DNA from: Prinsepia uniflora
Lineage: Eukaryota; Streptophyta; Magnoliopsida; Rosales; Rosaceae
Direction of reading: 5' to 3'
Length of the DNA: 64,000 nucleotides
NCBI GenBank assembly: GCA_032719365.1
Contig: CM064870.1
Coordinates: 20,712,738 to 20,776,737, forward strand
The translations under genes and the position numbers were made by a program. Position 1 is the stretch's first letter. Each line of letters begins with the position of its first letter. The notes under the pieces were generated by a model that saw nothing but the letters and a program-made list of their open reading frames with translations, was not told where the DNA came from and made no database searches. Below are positions 24,208-35,496 of the stretch, in pieces.

Positions 24208-24219
24208 GCTCTGATACCA
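24208..24219 (-). other. tRNA-iMet primer-binding site of LARD-like element
   Basis: The minus strand reads TGGTATCAGAGC, two bases inside the 5' LTR end. This is the standard initiator-Met primer word of plant LTR elements. Confidence 0.92.
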
Positions 24220-24221
24220 CT

Positions 24222-27173
24222 TGACACGACCCATCCCAATCCCCCTAGGATTACCATGGGATGTGCCATGCTCCCGTCTGACAAGAGGTGTCAGACAAGG
24301 GATAACCTATTGCCACTGCCCAAACGGGCTTCCAGAGTGCGTAAGGATCGATGGAGAAGGTGTGCGATGCTCAAGTCTCTGCTGCAGTTGCATCCGGAAT
24401 CAACCTGAAGGGCATTGAAAAGAAAAGCTGTGAGTGGACGAAAAATAAACAAGTCTGTTTAAATCATTTATAAGACATTTATGCCCCTCAGTAAAATCAT
24501 ATGCATGCACCAAAAACCAATAATCCCATATTTATTTTGAAATAACCATTAGGGCCTTAGCCCGGAAACCAAAGCATAGTTTCAAATTCCAAAAGTCAAT
24601 CCAAGAGTTATTTCGTCAATCCAGTAATATTCATTTATTATTTTTCCATCTCCAGCATCCCCGATGCCTAGCGTCCTAGACGCTTGACGTTCCAGACGTC
24701 ATATCTCACGGTATTAAGCAACGCGTGCTGCCCGGGGTCTCACCGGGTCCATATCTCTGACATCCCCGATGTCTGACGTCCATGACGTCTAGCAATCCTG
24801 CTCCTGGATCACTATACGGTCCGGTAGCTCCATATAATGAGCCCTCGCAGGCAATGCACCGTGACTTCTCCAGTGTCCCCGACACTTGGAGGAGACCAGG
24901 ATATAAATATCCTCATATCGAGATGGTTTTACGGAACACATTCAATTATTCATTTCCAAAATATCACAAGGGCCCTGCCCCGAATTTGCATAAAACCGTC
25001 ATAAGTCCAAATAGTTGAATCAAATCCGAAATAGTTTATTCAATTCCATTTTAGGGTCCCCGACCCGAAATCACATATACAAGTCAACTGGGCTCCTGGC
25101 CCGATTCATCAGTTAACTGGGCCCCTGACCCGATTTCATAATTCAATTGGGCCCCTGGCCCGATTAACAAATTAACTGGGCCCCTGGCCCGATTAACAAA
25201 TTAACTGGGCCCCTGGCCCGATTCATTTTAACAAATCCGTAACCGTTTCATGAAATCATATCCATCCATATTTATGGAAATCAGTGCAAATCCAGAAAAC
25301 CTCGATTCACGTGCAAACACGTAAATCGCCTCGAAATGTGTGAAAACATATAAATTCACTGATATCCAAAATAAATCATATAATCACAATTATAACAATC
25401 ATGAAACAGTTATGCATGCATCGAATTTATAAAACCAATGTCCACTCACAGACCGTTTAACCGAGTGCCTCGATACGCGTGCCATAGACCTTCCCGGGCC
25501 ACACCACTATCACCGGGACTCCCAATCCTGTTCAAATCACATTAGAGGATCACTAACCTCATCATTAACATCCTATTCAAGTCCCATAATTTTCCCGAAT
25601 TTTTAAGTATTTTTAAACTCGATTTAAAACCTTCGGACATCCCGAACAATATTGAAACGGGATCCGATCGACATGAAACCAACGCTAAAATGTTCGTTAC
25701 GTTGTATAGGATAAAAGTCATGTTGACCTCACCTCGAGATTCGTGCCCACGCGCCGTCACGCGCCGCCGTGAGTGGCTACGCGTGAAAGCCACGCGCCTG
25801 CTACAGTGACTGCTACAGTGTTCCTTCTTCACCCGAATGACTGGTAAACGGGTCTGATTACCCGCGATAGGATCCGGTTCAATCATACCCAATTCGACAT
25901 CAATTCAATCCGTTCTTTCAACTGATCCCTTGTAATCAATCACCATTTAAGTTCTGTAAATCGAATTACACAATTTAGGGTCCAAATCCTCACGACTCTC
26001 GATCGATCCTTGACGGGTTTCCAATTCGGGTTCACCGATTCCGTCCCTGATTTCCAAATTAATTCATTCAGTTAGCATCGTGAGAGTGTAAGGGACATTT
26101 CTACAAGGTCAATTTGAGAAATACTTACCTCAAACCCACTGAACACAAGCTCGACTTTGAGCTGCCATGGAAGTTCAGTTCTTCCTCAATCCATCATGGT
26201 TTCTCTTCGTTCTTGAAGCAAAGCTGATCGTTTTGATCCCAGAAGACCCAAAGTAAACTCCATTTTGATCGTCACGGCCCAAATGTTCCAATTCGAAATT
26301 CCCTCCAATTCCCCGAAATTTGATTCCCGAATTACACCACCCCACTCAGTCCCCCGTGCTCTCTCTCAGCCAGAACCTTCCCCAAATCACCAATTATCCA
26401 TTTGTGCAATCAATTGTGGAAGGGAGATTGGCAATGGCCAGAACCCAATTCTCATTTTTGCTTGTTCACGGGTGAGGGAGGAATGATCAGAAATAGAAGG
26501 GAGGGATGAGATGGACGGCTGTGATGCAATTTGGGGGTGGAATGGATGGCTCAGATCAAAAGCAGGGATTTAATCCTAAATTATTATATAGTGGAAACTT
26601 TAGTATATAGTTTATGATTAGTGGATCAAGATCCAATCTAGCCGTCGGATGAGTGACACTTGTCACTCATCCAAGTGTCCTCCAACCACCATTTCAGAAT
26701 AAAATAATCAACACAGTTACCGAGACGTAACTTCCCCGATTTCACGTTTCAGACCATAACTTCCTCGTACAAAGTCCGATTTCGGCGTGCCGCCTGTCGT
26801 TGGATTCGCATCGACGAAACCTCCGTAACGGTCCTTGGCCCCCGGCCATCGGACATCCTGGTCAAAAAGTCAACATTTCCCCTTCTTTCGTCCAAATTAC
26901 GAAAATGCCCTTGAACTTCCGTACATCATAACTTTCACCACGAACGTCGGAATCGAACGTGCCACCTGACTATGAACTCGTGACGTCCCGAACTACATCA
27001 CGGTCATCGGTCAAAGTCCATTTGACCATCCGAAATAAAAGTCAACATTTTGCCCACGCCCAGGGGCAAAACGGTCATTTTGCACAATTCGTCCGAAATC
27101 GCCCAACTAATCCCAGATTAGTAAATCATAATTAAATATTATTAGATCCCGATATTCGGGACTGGTCATTACA
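24222..27173 (-). repeat. 5' LTR of LARD-like element
   Basis: 2,952 bp, partner of 17,577-20,528. The right terminus reads CTGGTCATTACA instead of CGGGTCGTTACA, so two changes lie in the terminal inverted repeat. The dyad is at 26,647-26,672 and the minisatellite at 25,086-25,226. Confidence 0.92.
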
Positions 27174-28144
27174 GTTGCTGAGTGCTCCGCTACGCTTGAA
27201 AAAACCTGTTACCTAGAAGAAGAACAACAAGCAGGGGCACATTGCCTCTTTGGAGAGAAAGCATGATCATCAAGTTCCTTCCAAGCCTGACCATTCTAGT
27301 CCCGCAGAGTCATCTAGCAAGCGCAAAGCCTCATACGGTCTATGTGAGGATGCAGCCAAACATCCTAAGAAGCTGAACGCGATTCCCACTTCCTCTGAAG
27401 TGATTGAAGCTTTGAGAGATGAAGGCCCAGATCGATTAGTAGAGGAAACGCGATTGTCATCCAAGACCCCTGATATGATAATTTCCCCCATCCTAGTAGA
27501 AGAAACTCCAAAACTGTGCCACAAGGAGCTTATGACAAGGTAGTCCAAGACCTTAGGATTGCAAAAGCTGGGGCTCGTAAGCTGGTTAATATGCTTCGCA
27601 GAAATGCCATTCTGGAAGATGAAAACATACGGATGAAGAGCAAGTGCATACGCCTTCGAGAAGGCCGAGACTATTCTAGACGGAACAACGAAGCCTTGGT
27701 TGGAAGAATCCATACATTGGAGAGCAAAGTGAAGCGAGCGGGAGATAAGCCGTGCAGAGAGGATGCAGATAGAAAATAAGCGAGATGTTTCCCTAAACGA
27801 GGTCACTTTGCTGCACAGACATTTGCAGGATTCAAATGAGAAAAATCAAACTTTTAGAGGTGGAAGTCCAAAATCTGAAGACTGAAAGGTTTCCGAGCCA
27901 TGACCATTCGCTACCACTATGTACCCCCACAACTTTGTGCCAAAAAGAGCATGAGGCGCAAAATTTAGACATGGCAAGCTGCAGTGGGATCACCACCAAA
28001 GAGCGGGAACTAGAGCTAGAGAAAGAGTCTGAGCTTGCACCGGAACCTAAACCAGAGCCTGAGCCTGAGACCAGAAATGAAGGTACCCCTGAGACTGCTG
28101 AATCATTGTTTAACGACGCTTCCCTACTTTCAGCAGAAGAGTAG
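27174..28144 (+). pseudogene. Antisense accessory ORF of Tat element, 3' part
   Basis: Continuation after the inserted LTR element: the codons for IKEW before the insertion join LSAPLRLKKP after it once one copy of the 5-bp target is removed. It then covers three frames: 27,250-27,543 (basic, Ser/Lys-rich), 27,516-27,779 (coiled coil with Leu/Arg/Glu heptads) and 27,836-28,144 (acidic, with a Pro/Glu run EPKPEPEPE), ending TAG at 28,142. At least one stop and two frameshifts are present. Confidence 0.6.
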
Positions 28145-28368
28145 GAAGAGTTCAGAAAAACAATGGGTTTTGAAGACATGCATCCGTAGTTTCTTTACGT
28201 CATTTTCCTTATGTTTGTAATTTCATTCCAATAGTGAATCCCCGATGTGAACAATCGACATGTGATTTTCCAAGCACCCACCAAACGAATAAATAAGAAA
28301 ATTACTTATGCAGAATTGTTGAAATTCAAGTGTTAACTTACTAGAAAGCTTGAGCGCTTCTAGTTAAG

Positions 28369-28572
28369 AGGCTTTGGAAATGCTTCCAAGAGGAAGACAT
28401 GGAGTGCTTCCTGGTGGAAGGCTTTAAATGCATCCTTTACGATGCTTTGCTTGCTTCCCAGAGGAAATCTACGAGTTCTTCCTGAAGGAAGGTGTTGGGT
28501 GCTTCCCAGAGGAAGGTTTTGAATGCTTCCTAAAGGAAGGCTTTGGAGGCTTCTCGGAGGAAGGCTTTGCTA
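28369..28572. repeat. 24-bp degenerate tandem repeats after integrase
   Basis: Repeated 'ggctttgnaatgcttccnngaggaa' units, clearest at 28,490-28,572 with a period of 24. They lie between the integrase end and the end of the antisense accessory ORF. Confidence 0.8.
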
Positions 28573-28712
28573 ACATCACCTAATGTACAATAACACATAG
28601 GTGAACTAGGAGTGACTGGATAACTTTATTGATAAGTTAAATACAAACAACTTGCAAACAAATTCAATGCTTAGCACAAGTCAAAGACTAGCTAAGCTAG
28701 CTCTAGTTTTTA

Positions 28713-30025
28713 CTATATATAATATTTTCGGAGGTGATGAGCGTTCATGGAACCACTCACTAACTTTCCGTCCATTGTTTCTAAGGTATAGCTTCCCTTT
28801 CCGCCTACTTGGTAGATTCGGTAAGGTCCTTCCCATGGAGACTTGAATTTTTGAGACCCTAGACGATTGGGTGTTGCAAACTTTTTCTTGACGACAAAGT
28901 CACCTCGGAGAAAGTGCTGGATTCGTGCCTTCTTGTGGTAGGAACTTCTTACTTGTTGTTGGTAGCTGGAGATGCGCTTCACCACTTGCTCCCTTAACTC
29001 CTCGCTAAAATCAAGCAAAGTCCTCAGAGCTATGGAGTTGACTACTGGATCATCAAGCTCGGTAAAGGGTGCTGGAACAACAACATATGGTGGGATGACA
29101 GTGTTGGTGCCGTACGCAAGAGTAAATGGAGACTCTTCTATTGCTCAACGCGGAGTGGTGCGATAAGCTCAGAGCGTGACATCCAACTCTTCCACCCACA
29201 GGCCTTTCTTATCATCGAGTCGCTTCTTGTACAGTCGAGGATTGTCATGTTTGAAGCTTCAGCCTGGTCATTGCCCTGGAAGTAATAAGCAGTTGAAGTG
29301 AAATAATTTATCTTTCGAGACTCAAAGAACTCGTTGATTATAGTGTCAATGAACTGCATTCCATTGGCTGTTAGAATGACCTTGGGAAGTCCAAATTGAC
29401 AGATAATCTGGCTCCATATGAACTTTTGAACATCACCTTGGGTTCTGTTGGCTAAGGCCTTTGCTTCCACCCATTTGGTAAAGTAATCCGTGGCAATAAT
29501 CAGATATTTCTTGCTTGGGATTGGTGTGCTTGGAAGAGGTCCAACGATGTCAATTCCCCACTGCATTAGTGGCCAAGGGCTCGTCTTTGCATGCAGCTCT
29601 TCTGGTGGTGCCAATTGGTTAGACTTGAATATTTGGCATTTGTCGCTTTTTTGGGCATATTGCAGAGCTTCCTAGCGTAAAGTTAGCCATTAAAATCTGG
29701 CACTAAGCGTCTTTTGAGCAAGCAACCTTCCGCCAGAATGGTTCCCACAATGTCCTTCATGAATCTCAGCCAAGACTTTCAATGTTTCTGGATTCTTCAA
29801 ACATAGCAAGTTTGGTCCTGTGAAGCTCTTAAGAAAAAGTCGGCCTTTGTCAACATAGTACCGTGCAGCTTTCATCTGGATTTTGCGGGCTTCTAATCGT
29901 TCATTAGGCAATGTACCATGCTCTAGGTAGTTGATAAAATGATCTTGCCAACTTGGAGATGAATCAATTTGCCTCACTTCAATCTCCTTGATATCAATGC
30001 TCCGTTGTTCGAGATACTCGATCAA
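28713..30025 (-). pseudogene. Integrase of minus-strand Tat element
   Basis: The N-terminal HHCC region (IHEGHCGNHSGGRLLAQK) lies at about 29,780-29,700. The core has ATDYFTKWVEAKALAN (first Asp intact) and VILTANGMQF, where the second catalytic Asp is replaced by Ala. DQAEASN retains the Glu. The C-terminal module (29,018-28,713) has SPWEGPYRI and ends HHLRKYYI, the usual end of pol in this lineage. Stops near 29,690 and a frameshift near 29,150 break it. Confidence 0.85.
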
Positions 30026-30055
30026 AATCGAGCGCTTGAATTGATAGTCAAGTGA

Positions 30056-30460
30056 CTATGGTAGATTTGCTAACGCATCTACTTGTGCATTTTCGGCTCG
30101 CAAAAGTTGATGAAAAGTGAAAACTTTGAAAGCCGTAAACATTTCTTGGACTTTTTTGTTGTATCTAAGCATCCTTGCATCATGCGCAACATATTCACCA
30201 ATCAATTGGCTAGTGATCAGCTGTGAATCCGAATGAATAGTGAGTTTTTTTACTCCCAAATCCTTGGCGAGTGCGAGCCCACAAATTAAAGCTTCATACT
30301 CCGCTTCATTATTAGAGGCTTTGAATCCAAACTGTACTGCTTGCTCCATTATTGATCCATCAGGAGTGATGAGAACAACCCCCGCTCCTGGCCCCCTCTA
30401 GTTCGAGGAACCGTCAACAAAGGGCTCCCATAGGAGATTGGAAGTTAAGGGTTGTAGAGA
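30056..30460 (-). pseudogene. Second (archaeal-type) RNase H domain of Tat element
   Basis: Between RT-RNase H and integrase lies WEPFVDGSSN, then GPGAGVVLITPDGS, FKASNNEAEYEAL, IHSDSQLITSQL and AQVDALANLP. That is the D-E-D-D set of an extra RNase H, diagnostic for the Tat lineage. One in-frame TAG follows the first motif, and another stop ends the segment near 30,056. Confidence 0.85.
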
Positions 30461-30523
30461 AAAGGAACTGTCGCCATGATCTTGAGGCATGGAGGTGTCG
30501 GCAGCTCTAGGGACTCTGCCAAG

Positions 30524-32029
30524 TTACTTGCCATTGCTTCCTTCTAATGATGCTGGTGTGAACTCCACAACAAAATTTACCAAGGCCTGGCCTTTGACGG
30601 CTATTCTAGGATGATAGAGCAAATCAAGCTGACTCAACTCTATGACCCATTTCATTACTCGTGTTGATGCATCAGGTGCATAAAGTAACAAACAGAGTGG
30701 ATATTCTGTCATGATGATTTCCCAATGAGCTTGAAAGTATCGTCGTAGCTTTTTTGTGGTAACCAATAACGCCAAGATCATCTTTTCGAACTTTGGGTAC
30801 CTTGTTTCAGTATTGAGGAGGGCCTTAGATGTGTAGAACATTGGAAGCTGAATCCCATTCTCTTCCCGGATAAGTGTGGAGCTTACAGCAACATCAGAGA
30901 CTCCCAAATAAATGAACAGGACCTCGTTATCTTTGGGTTTTGATAGCAGTGGTGGAGATGTCAACTAGGTCTTGAGATCTTGAAACGCTTTCTCACAACC
31001 TTCATCCCACTTATCTCTAGATTTCTTCTTTACCGCTTGGAAGAAAGGTCGGCACCGATCAGTTGACTTGGACAAGAATCTGTTCAATGCTGCTGGTCGA
31101 CTAGTGAGACTTTGAATCTCTTTCATACTTGATGGGTACTTCATCGCGAGAATCGCCTTGATTCGCTTTGGATTTGCCTTGATCCCACGCTGGGTCACAA
31201 GGTAACCCAAGAACTCCTCTGCTGATACCCCGAAAGTACACTTCAGAGGGTTTAGCTTGATTTTGTACTTCTTCAGTAAGTTGAAGGTTTCTCGTAGGTT
31301 GGCGATATGATCCTCTCGTTTTTCACCTTTGACCATGATATCATCCACATAGACCTCCATGGTCTTGCCGATGAGATCCTTGAACATCCGATTGACAAGT
31401 CTCTAGTACATTGCCCCCGCATTCCTGAGGCCAAACGACATGACCTTGTAGCAGTACACACCTCGGTCGAAGACGAAGACGGTTTTGTCTTTGTCTTTTT
31501 CATGCATGAAAATCTGGTTATAGCCTGAGTATGCATCCAGGAAGCTAAGGAGCTCATTGCTTGCTGTAGAGTCCACTAAGAGATCGATTTTGGGCAAGGG
31601 GTAGTTATCTTTCGGGCACGCTAGATTGAGATCGGTGTAGTCAACACAAACTCTCCATCGCCCCGCTTCCTTCTTCTTGACAAGTACGACATTTGCTAGC
31701 CATTCAGAGTACAAAACTTTTTCAATGGATCCAGCAACGAGTAAATTGTCAATCTCTTCTTGAATGATAGCAATCTTCTCGGGGGAGAAATTGTGCCTCT
31801 TCTGCTTGACTGGCTTATGATTTGGATTAACGTGCAACTTGTGGCAAGCAACTGCAGGGTCAATCCCTAACATGTTAGATGGCGACCAAGCAAATACTTC
31901 TTTTTCCTTACGTAAGAAGGTAGTGAGCTCTTCTTTTTCTTTATCACTCAACCGAGCACCAATACGAGCATGTCGCTCAGGATATTGAGGGTCAAGCTGA
32001 ATGAGGGTGAAGTCATCCTCTGATTTCAA
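30524..32029 (-). pseudogene. Reverse transcriptase and RNase H of Tat element
   Basis: RT spans 32,029 to about 30,965, with NVVLVKKKEAGRWRVCVDYT, LDAYSGYNQIFM, SFGLRNAGAMY and the catalytic YVDDIMVKG. The RT-associated RNase H is at 30,964-30,524 (FYTSKALLNTETRYPKFEK). In-frame stops at about 31,402 and 30,962 interrupt otherwise collinear sequence. It is degenerate but each domain is nearly complete. Confidence 0.88.
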
Positions 32030-32245
32030 TCCTTCTGGAGTGGGAGGTTCCTCATGAACATCCGGATCTTAAACCGCAATTGGTTGCTATTTAGGAGACA
32101 AGGAAGAGAGTTTTCCCCTAGTGGATGGTCCAATCTGGGGGATAAACTCAGTCTCCTTGACCTCTTTCAACCCTTCAGTGAGGCGCCGCCTAGCCATCGC
32201 TTGATCGCCCTTGATCTCCCCGATTTCTCCTCCTGGGATTGGGAA

Positions 32246-32644
32246 TCAAATCTTCTGATAGATGCTTGACGTGTTAGCGAGGATTTTGTCAAGCCACGGT
32301 CTTCCCAGAATCCCATTGTATGGTAAGTACTCGTCCATGATGTAGAAGGTGTGGGACGTGAAAACGGGATCAGAGTGCACGTCTAGCTGGAGTGTACCAA
32401 CAGTCATGCTTGTTGAACCGTTAAAACCTCGAAGCGGGATAGCTTTTTTCGTAGTGAGGCTTTCCAATCCCATCTTGGGCACAACACCCATGCTTAGGAT
32501 ATTTTCTCTGTTTCCTTCATCGACATGAATTCGATCAACTTGAGCATGCGCGATCTGGATTGACACGACTAGAGCATCATTGTGCAACCAATCAAGTCCT
32601 ACCTTGTCCTTCAAAGAGAAACCAATGACAAGGTCGTTGGACAC
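32246..32644 (-). pseudogene. Retropepsin-like protease domain of Tat element
   Basis: A 132-residue open piece. The active-site segment reads RIHVDEGNRENILS, where the lineage normally has V-D-G/S-G-S-S. PYNGILGRPWLDK is the conserved C-terminal flap/dimer block. The altered D-E-G-N motif suggests loss of activity. Confidence 0.7.
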
Positions 32645-32763
32645 CCCAAGGGTGGAGACATGGGAGACCTAAGAGATAGCCAGTGCATCTCGAATCTTTC
32701 TTTTCTTCAACTTGGAGGTGGTTCCTAGCAACTCCGATTATGATATAAAGGTGTTGATGTGAA

Positions 32764-34680
32764 TCATTTTTGCTGCAGGTTTTTTCGGTCCTTTGTCAGC
32801 GGGTCAATCTGTGGCCTTCCCTTTAACGTACTCAGTGCAATGTCCCTCTTTGATGAGATTCCGGAGATATCTCTCGAAAGATATGCATTTCTCGATGTTA
32901 TGCCCATAGCACTCATGGTAGGCACACCATTTAGTCTTATCGGCCTTCTCTTGATCTGGTTTGACTTCTCTGGCTTCTTGAACCATGGTTTGTCTTTTAT
33001 CTCATTGTGGATCTGATGGACTTGCAAAGATAACTGCAAATTTGGCTTTCCCACAGCTAGAGTTTGGGAGGGCTGACCCGCTTTGCGTTTGTTGGGCTTT
33101 CCAAACACTAACTTGCCATGGGACTCATCCTTATTAGAGGCCTTCTCGCTCGCCCCAACATGATCCTTTGCATGGGCGGCATTCTTCTCGTCCTCCCAGC
33201 ATGCATGCCGCTCTGCCAAGGAGAGCATCTTGGTGAGACTTCGTGCATTGCTCATGATGATGTCTCCGTAGAGCTGGCTGTCATGGGGAAGCCCTTGTTT
33301 AAACGCCATTGCAGCTACAAGGTCGCTACAGTAGACAATTCGAGACTTCTCCTCGCAATATCTCTGAATGTATTGTCGCATAGTCTCTTTTGATCTCTTT
33401 TGGATAGAGAAAAGATGGTCATCCTTTACCTCGACTGTCCGAAGTTGTCTGTACTCCTTCACAAATGCTAGAGCTAACTCTTCAAAAGACGTACTCGACC
33501 TCTGGGGGAGATGATTGAACCACGTCAAAGCTTGAAAAACTTCGCACATGAGTGCATCATTGTGTCTGTGGGGGACCATGACTCCCCGGTAGTAATCTAT
33601 GTATTTTACTCGGTCGGAAGCTCCTTTGAACGGAGTGAAGTTTGGCGTTGTAAACCTTTGAGGGAATGGCTCATCCTCAATATCCCTCAAGAAGGGTGTA
33701 GATAGCTGAATTTGACGATGCATATAATCTTCTAGATCGCCATCACGTTGCTCACGAAGGTGCTGGTCCAACATTCTTTGGACATCATTAGCTCGCATCG
33801 CACCTCGTTGAGGCGGAGAGTCATTATGTTCTAACCGGCGGGAACCTCCTCGAGCCTTTCCCCTTGACCTTTGAGGTAGCACAGGTAAGTAAGCCTCATC
33901 TTCCCCCTCACTGCCGTGGGTAGATTTTCTTGGGGCTTTATGTGGAATCTGACGTTCCCTTCTGCTCCCATGTGAGCGCTCCACCCGTGAAGTTGTCCGA
34001 CCCTACTTCTAAGTCGCTCAGGTACAGATGGCCTTAGGCGTTGAAAGCTCTTTTCCTTGCTGGTGTGACTTTCCTCACTGGAGTCACTTAGCGAGGTGTC
34101 CCGAGACATTGTTCGGCATTAGACCATTTCCTTCCCTGGACGCCTTGAAACATTCTCTTGTCTCGCAGGCGAAGTAGAATGTCTTTCCGGTTCTTGGGCT
34201 GCTCTTTCTGCCAGGAGTCGTTGCAAGCGCTCCGACTGAAGTTGAACTTGGCTGCTCAACTTTTCTAATTTTTGTGCCAAGTTTTCTTGAAGAGGTTTGC
34301 AGTGGCTCCTCCCTGAGATGTCGTGACATCCATCCAAGAAGTCCCGCAGATCCATGTTTGATGTGGGCTGACTTTGCCCTGATGCTCTTCCCATCAACCG
34401 CCCGCCCGTTTGTTGCAAGGTCGATGTTCCTTCCCCTAACGTGGGCACTTAAGTATTTGGAGAAGGAAACGCTCTGAAGCTGAAGGTTGCCATCTTTCCA
34501 TGCGTCTCCATGGGCGCTTCTATGGACACACGTCAGGGGTCGAGTTGGCCGTTCCTCTAGAATCTTTATACGAGCATCGTTCCTTGACTGAGCAGTTGAG
34601 GCAAAAACACCTTCTCCAGCTGATTGAACGGATCGGTGAACCCTAGCCATTCCGAATCGGAGAATCTTGAACGAAAAGGT
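32764..34680 (-). pseudogene. gag of minus-strand Tat element, frameshifted
   Basis: The largest open piece (33,984-32,764, 406 residues) carries the retrotransposon gag domain (about residues 100-250), with PFLRDIEDEPFPQRFTTPNF and TMRQYIQRYCEEKSRI. Upstream pieces in other frames (34,448-34,119 and 34,109-33,831) are Gln/Arg/Ser-rich N-terminal gag. After residue about 320 the frame shifts. The true continuation (32,986-32,804) has a CCHC-like WCAYHECYGHNIEKC knuckle. At least three frame changes make it non-functional. Confidence 0.8.
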
Positions 34681-34767
34681 TTTTGATGGGTGATTGAACA
34701 ACGTTTAAAATTTTCGAACAATGTCAATGAACGACGAACGAAGAAAGATGAACGATGAACAACAACC

Positions 34768-34847
34768 TGAAGAACGATGAGCACCGTTGAAGAACGATGA
34801 ACACCGTTGAAGAACGATGAGCAACCGTGAAGAACGATGAGCAACCG
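34768..34847. repeat. 20-bp tandem repeat in retroelement leader
   Basis: Four units of 'tgaagaacgatgagcaccgt' with one- or two-base variation, in the untranslated leader between primer site and gag. Confidence 0.85.
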
Positions 34848-34879
34848 TGAGAGCTTCTTCTTAGTATTCCTCAATTGCT

Positions 34880-34895
34880 CTCAATGAAAGCACCA
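34880..34895 (-). other. Primer-binding site of minus-strand Tat element
   Basis: The minus strand reads TGGTGCTTTCATTGAG two bases after the LTR end. It starts TGG, as expected for pairing with a tRNA CCA end. I do not name the tRNA. Confidence 0.6.
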
Positions 34896-34897
34896 AT

Positions 34898-35491
34898 TGT
34901 TGAATCAAAATTCGAACCCGCCGCGAAAATTCTTCACAATTCCTGTAAACAATTAGCTATCGTTCCCTCGATCGATTACCCTGGGGGTTGTTCGACCAAG
35001 AACACTCTGATGCTTAAATTAGCTTTTAGAGAGGAAAAGGATATACTTCGAAGCGAAGAATCGTCATACCTTGAAAGTGAAATGAACTTCACGATTTATA
35101 GGAAAACCTTGGGAGCCTCGGAGCATTCTGATAAGTCGGTTTAAATTTGTAATAAATAATATATATTAAATATATTACTTTATAATAATAATTGTAATAA
35201 TTGTTCATTATGATTATAATGACAATAACGTTAATGTTAATTACGATAATAATGCTGATTAATATTTATAACGAACGTTTTATTGTTATAAATAATTAAT
35301 TGCCTCTGAGAGAGTATCAGTATTATCGAGGCTTTTAACCCGATTTAATATTGCACTTAGCTGGAAATACATTATTAAACATGCGGGTGTTTGTTAGCCA
35401 TTAATGTCAGTCTCAGGGGCAATTTGGTCATTTCGGGAATTATTGACAGCGTGGCAGCTCCACAATATTGGAGTGATTTTTGGGTTCCACA
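34898..35491 (-). repeat. 5' LTR of minus-strand Tat element
   Basis: 594 bp, partner of 14,900-15,489. On the minus strand it starts TGTGGAACCC and ends GATTCAACA. The adjoining right flank GCGAT matches the left flank of the other LTR. Confidence 0.9.
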
Positions 35492-35496
35492 GCGAT

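Larger units (their letters stand above)
17577..27173 (-). mobile_element. Non-coding (LARD-like) Tekay-type LTR element, minus strand
   Basis: Two LTRs of exactly 2,952 bp (17,577-20,528 and 24,222-27,173) flank 3,693 bp without a recognisable gag or pol. The iMet-type primer site (24,208-24,219) and polypurine tract (20,529-20,541) are both in place, giving minus orientation. The flanking bases are GTGGC on the left and GTTGC on the right, a 4/5 target duplication. The interior ends in 'cgaggacgaaatt' plus a purine tract, the typical 3' end of Tekay/Del chromoviruses. It is inserted in the antisense accessory ORF of the Tat element. Confidence 0.9.
14900..35491 (-). mobile_element. Tat/Retand-type Ty3/gypsy element, minus strand, nested host
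   Basis: Both LTRs (14,900-15,489 and 34,898-35,491) start TGTTGAATC and end TTCCACA on the plus strand. They are flanked by a perfect 5-bp duplication GCGAT (14,895-14,899 and 35,492-35,496). The primer site is inside the right LTR and the polypurine tract is inside the left LTR, so the element reads right to left. The minus-strand order is gag, protease, RT, RNase H, second RNase H, integrase, 24-bp repeats, then an accessory ORF in antisense. Without the insertion at 17,577-27,173 and its target duplication it is about 11 kb. Confidence 0.92.
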
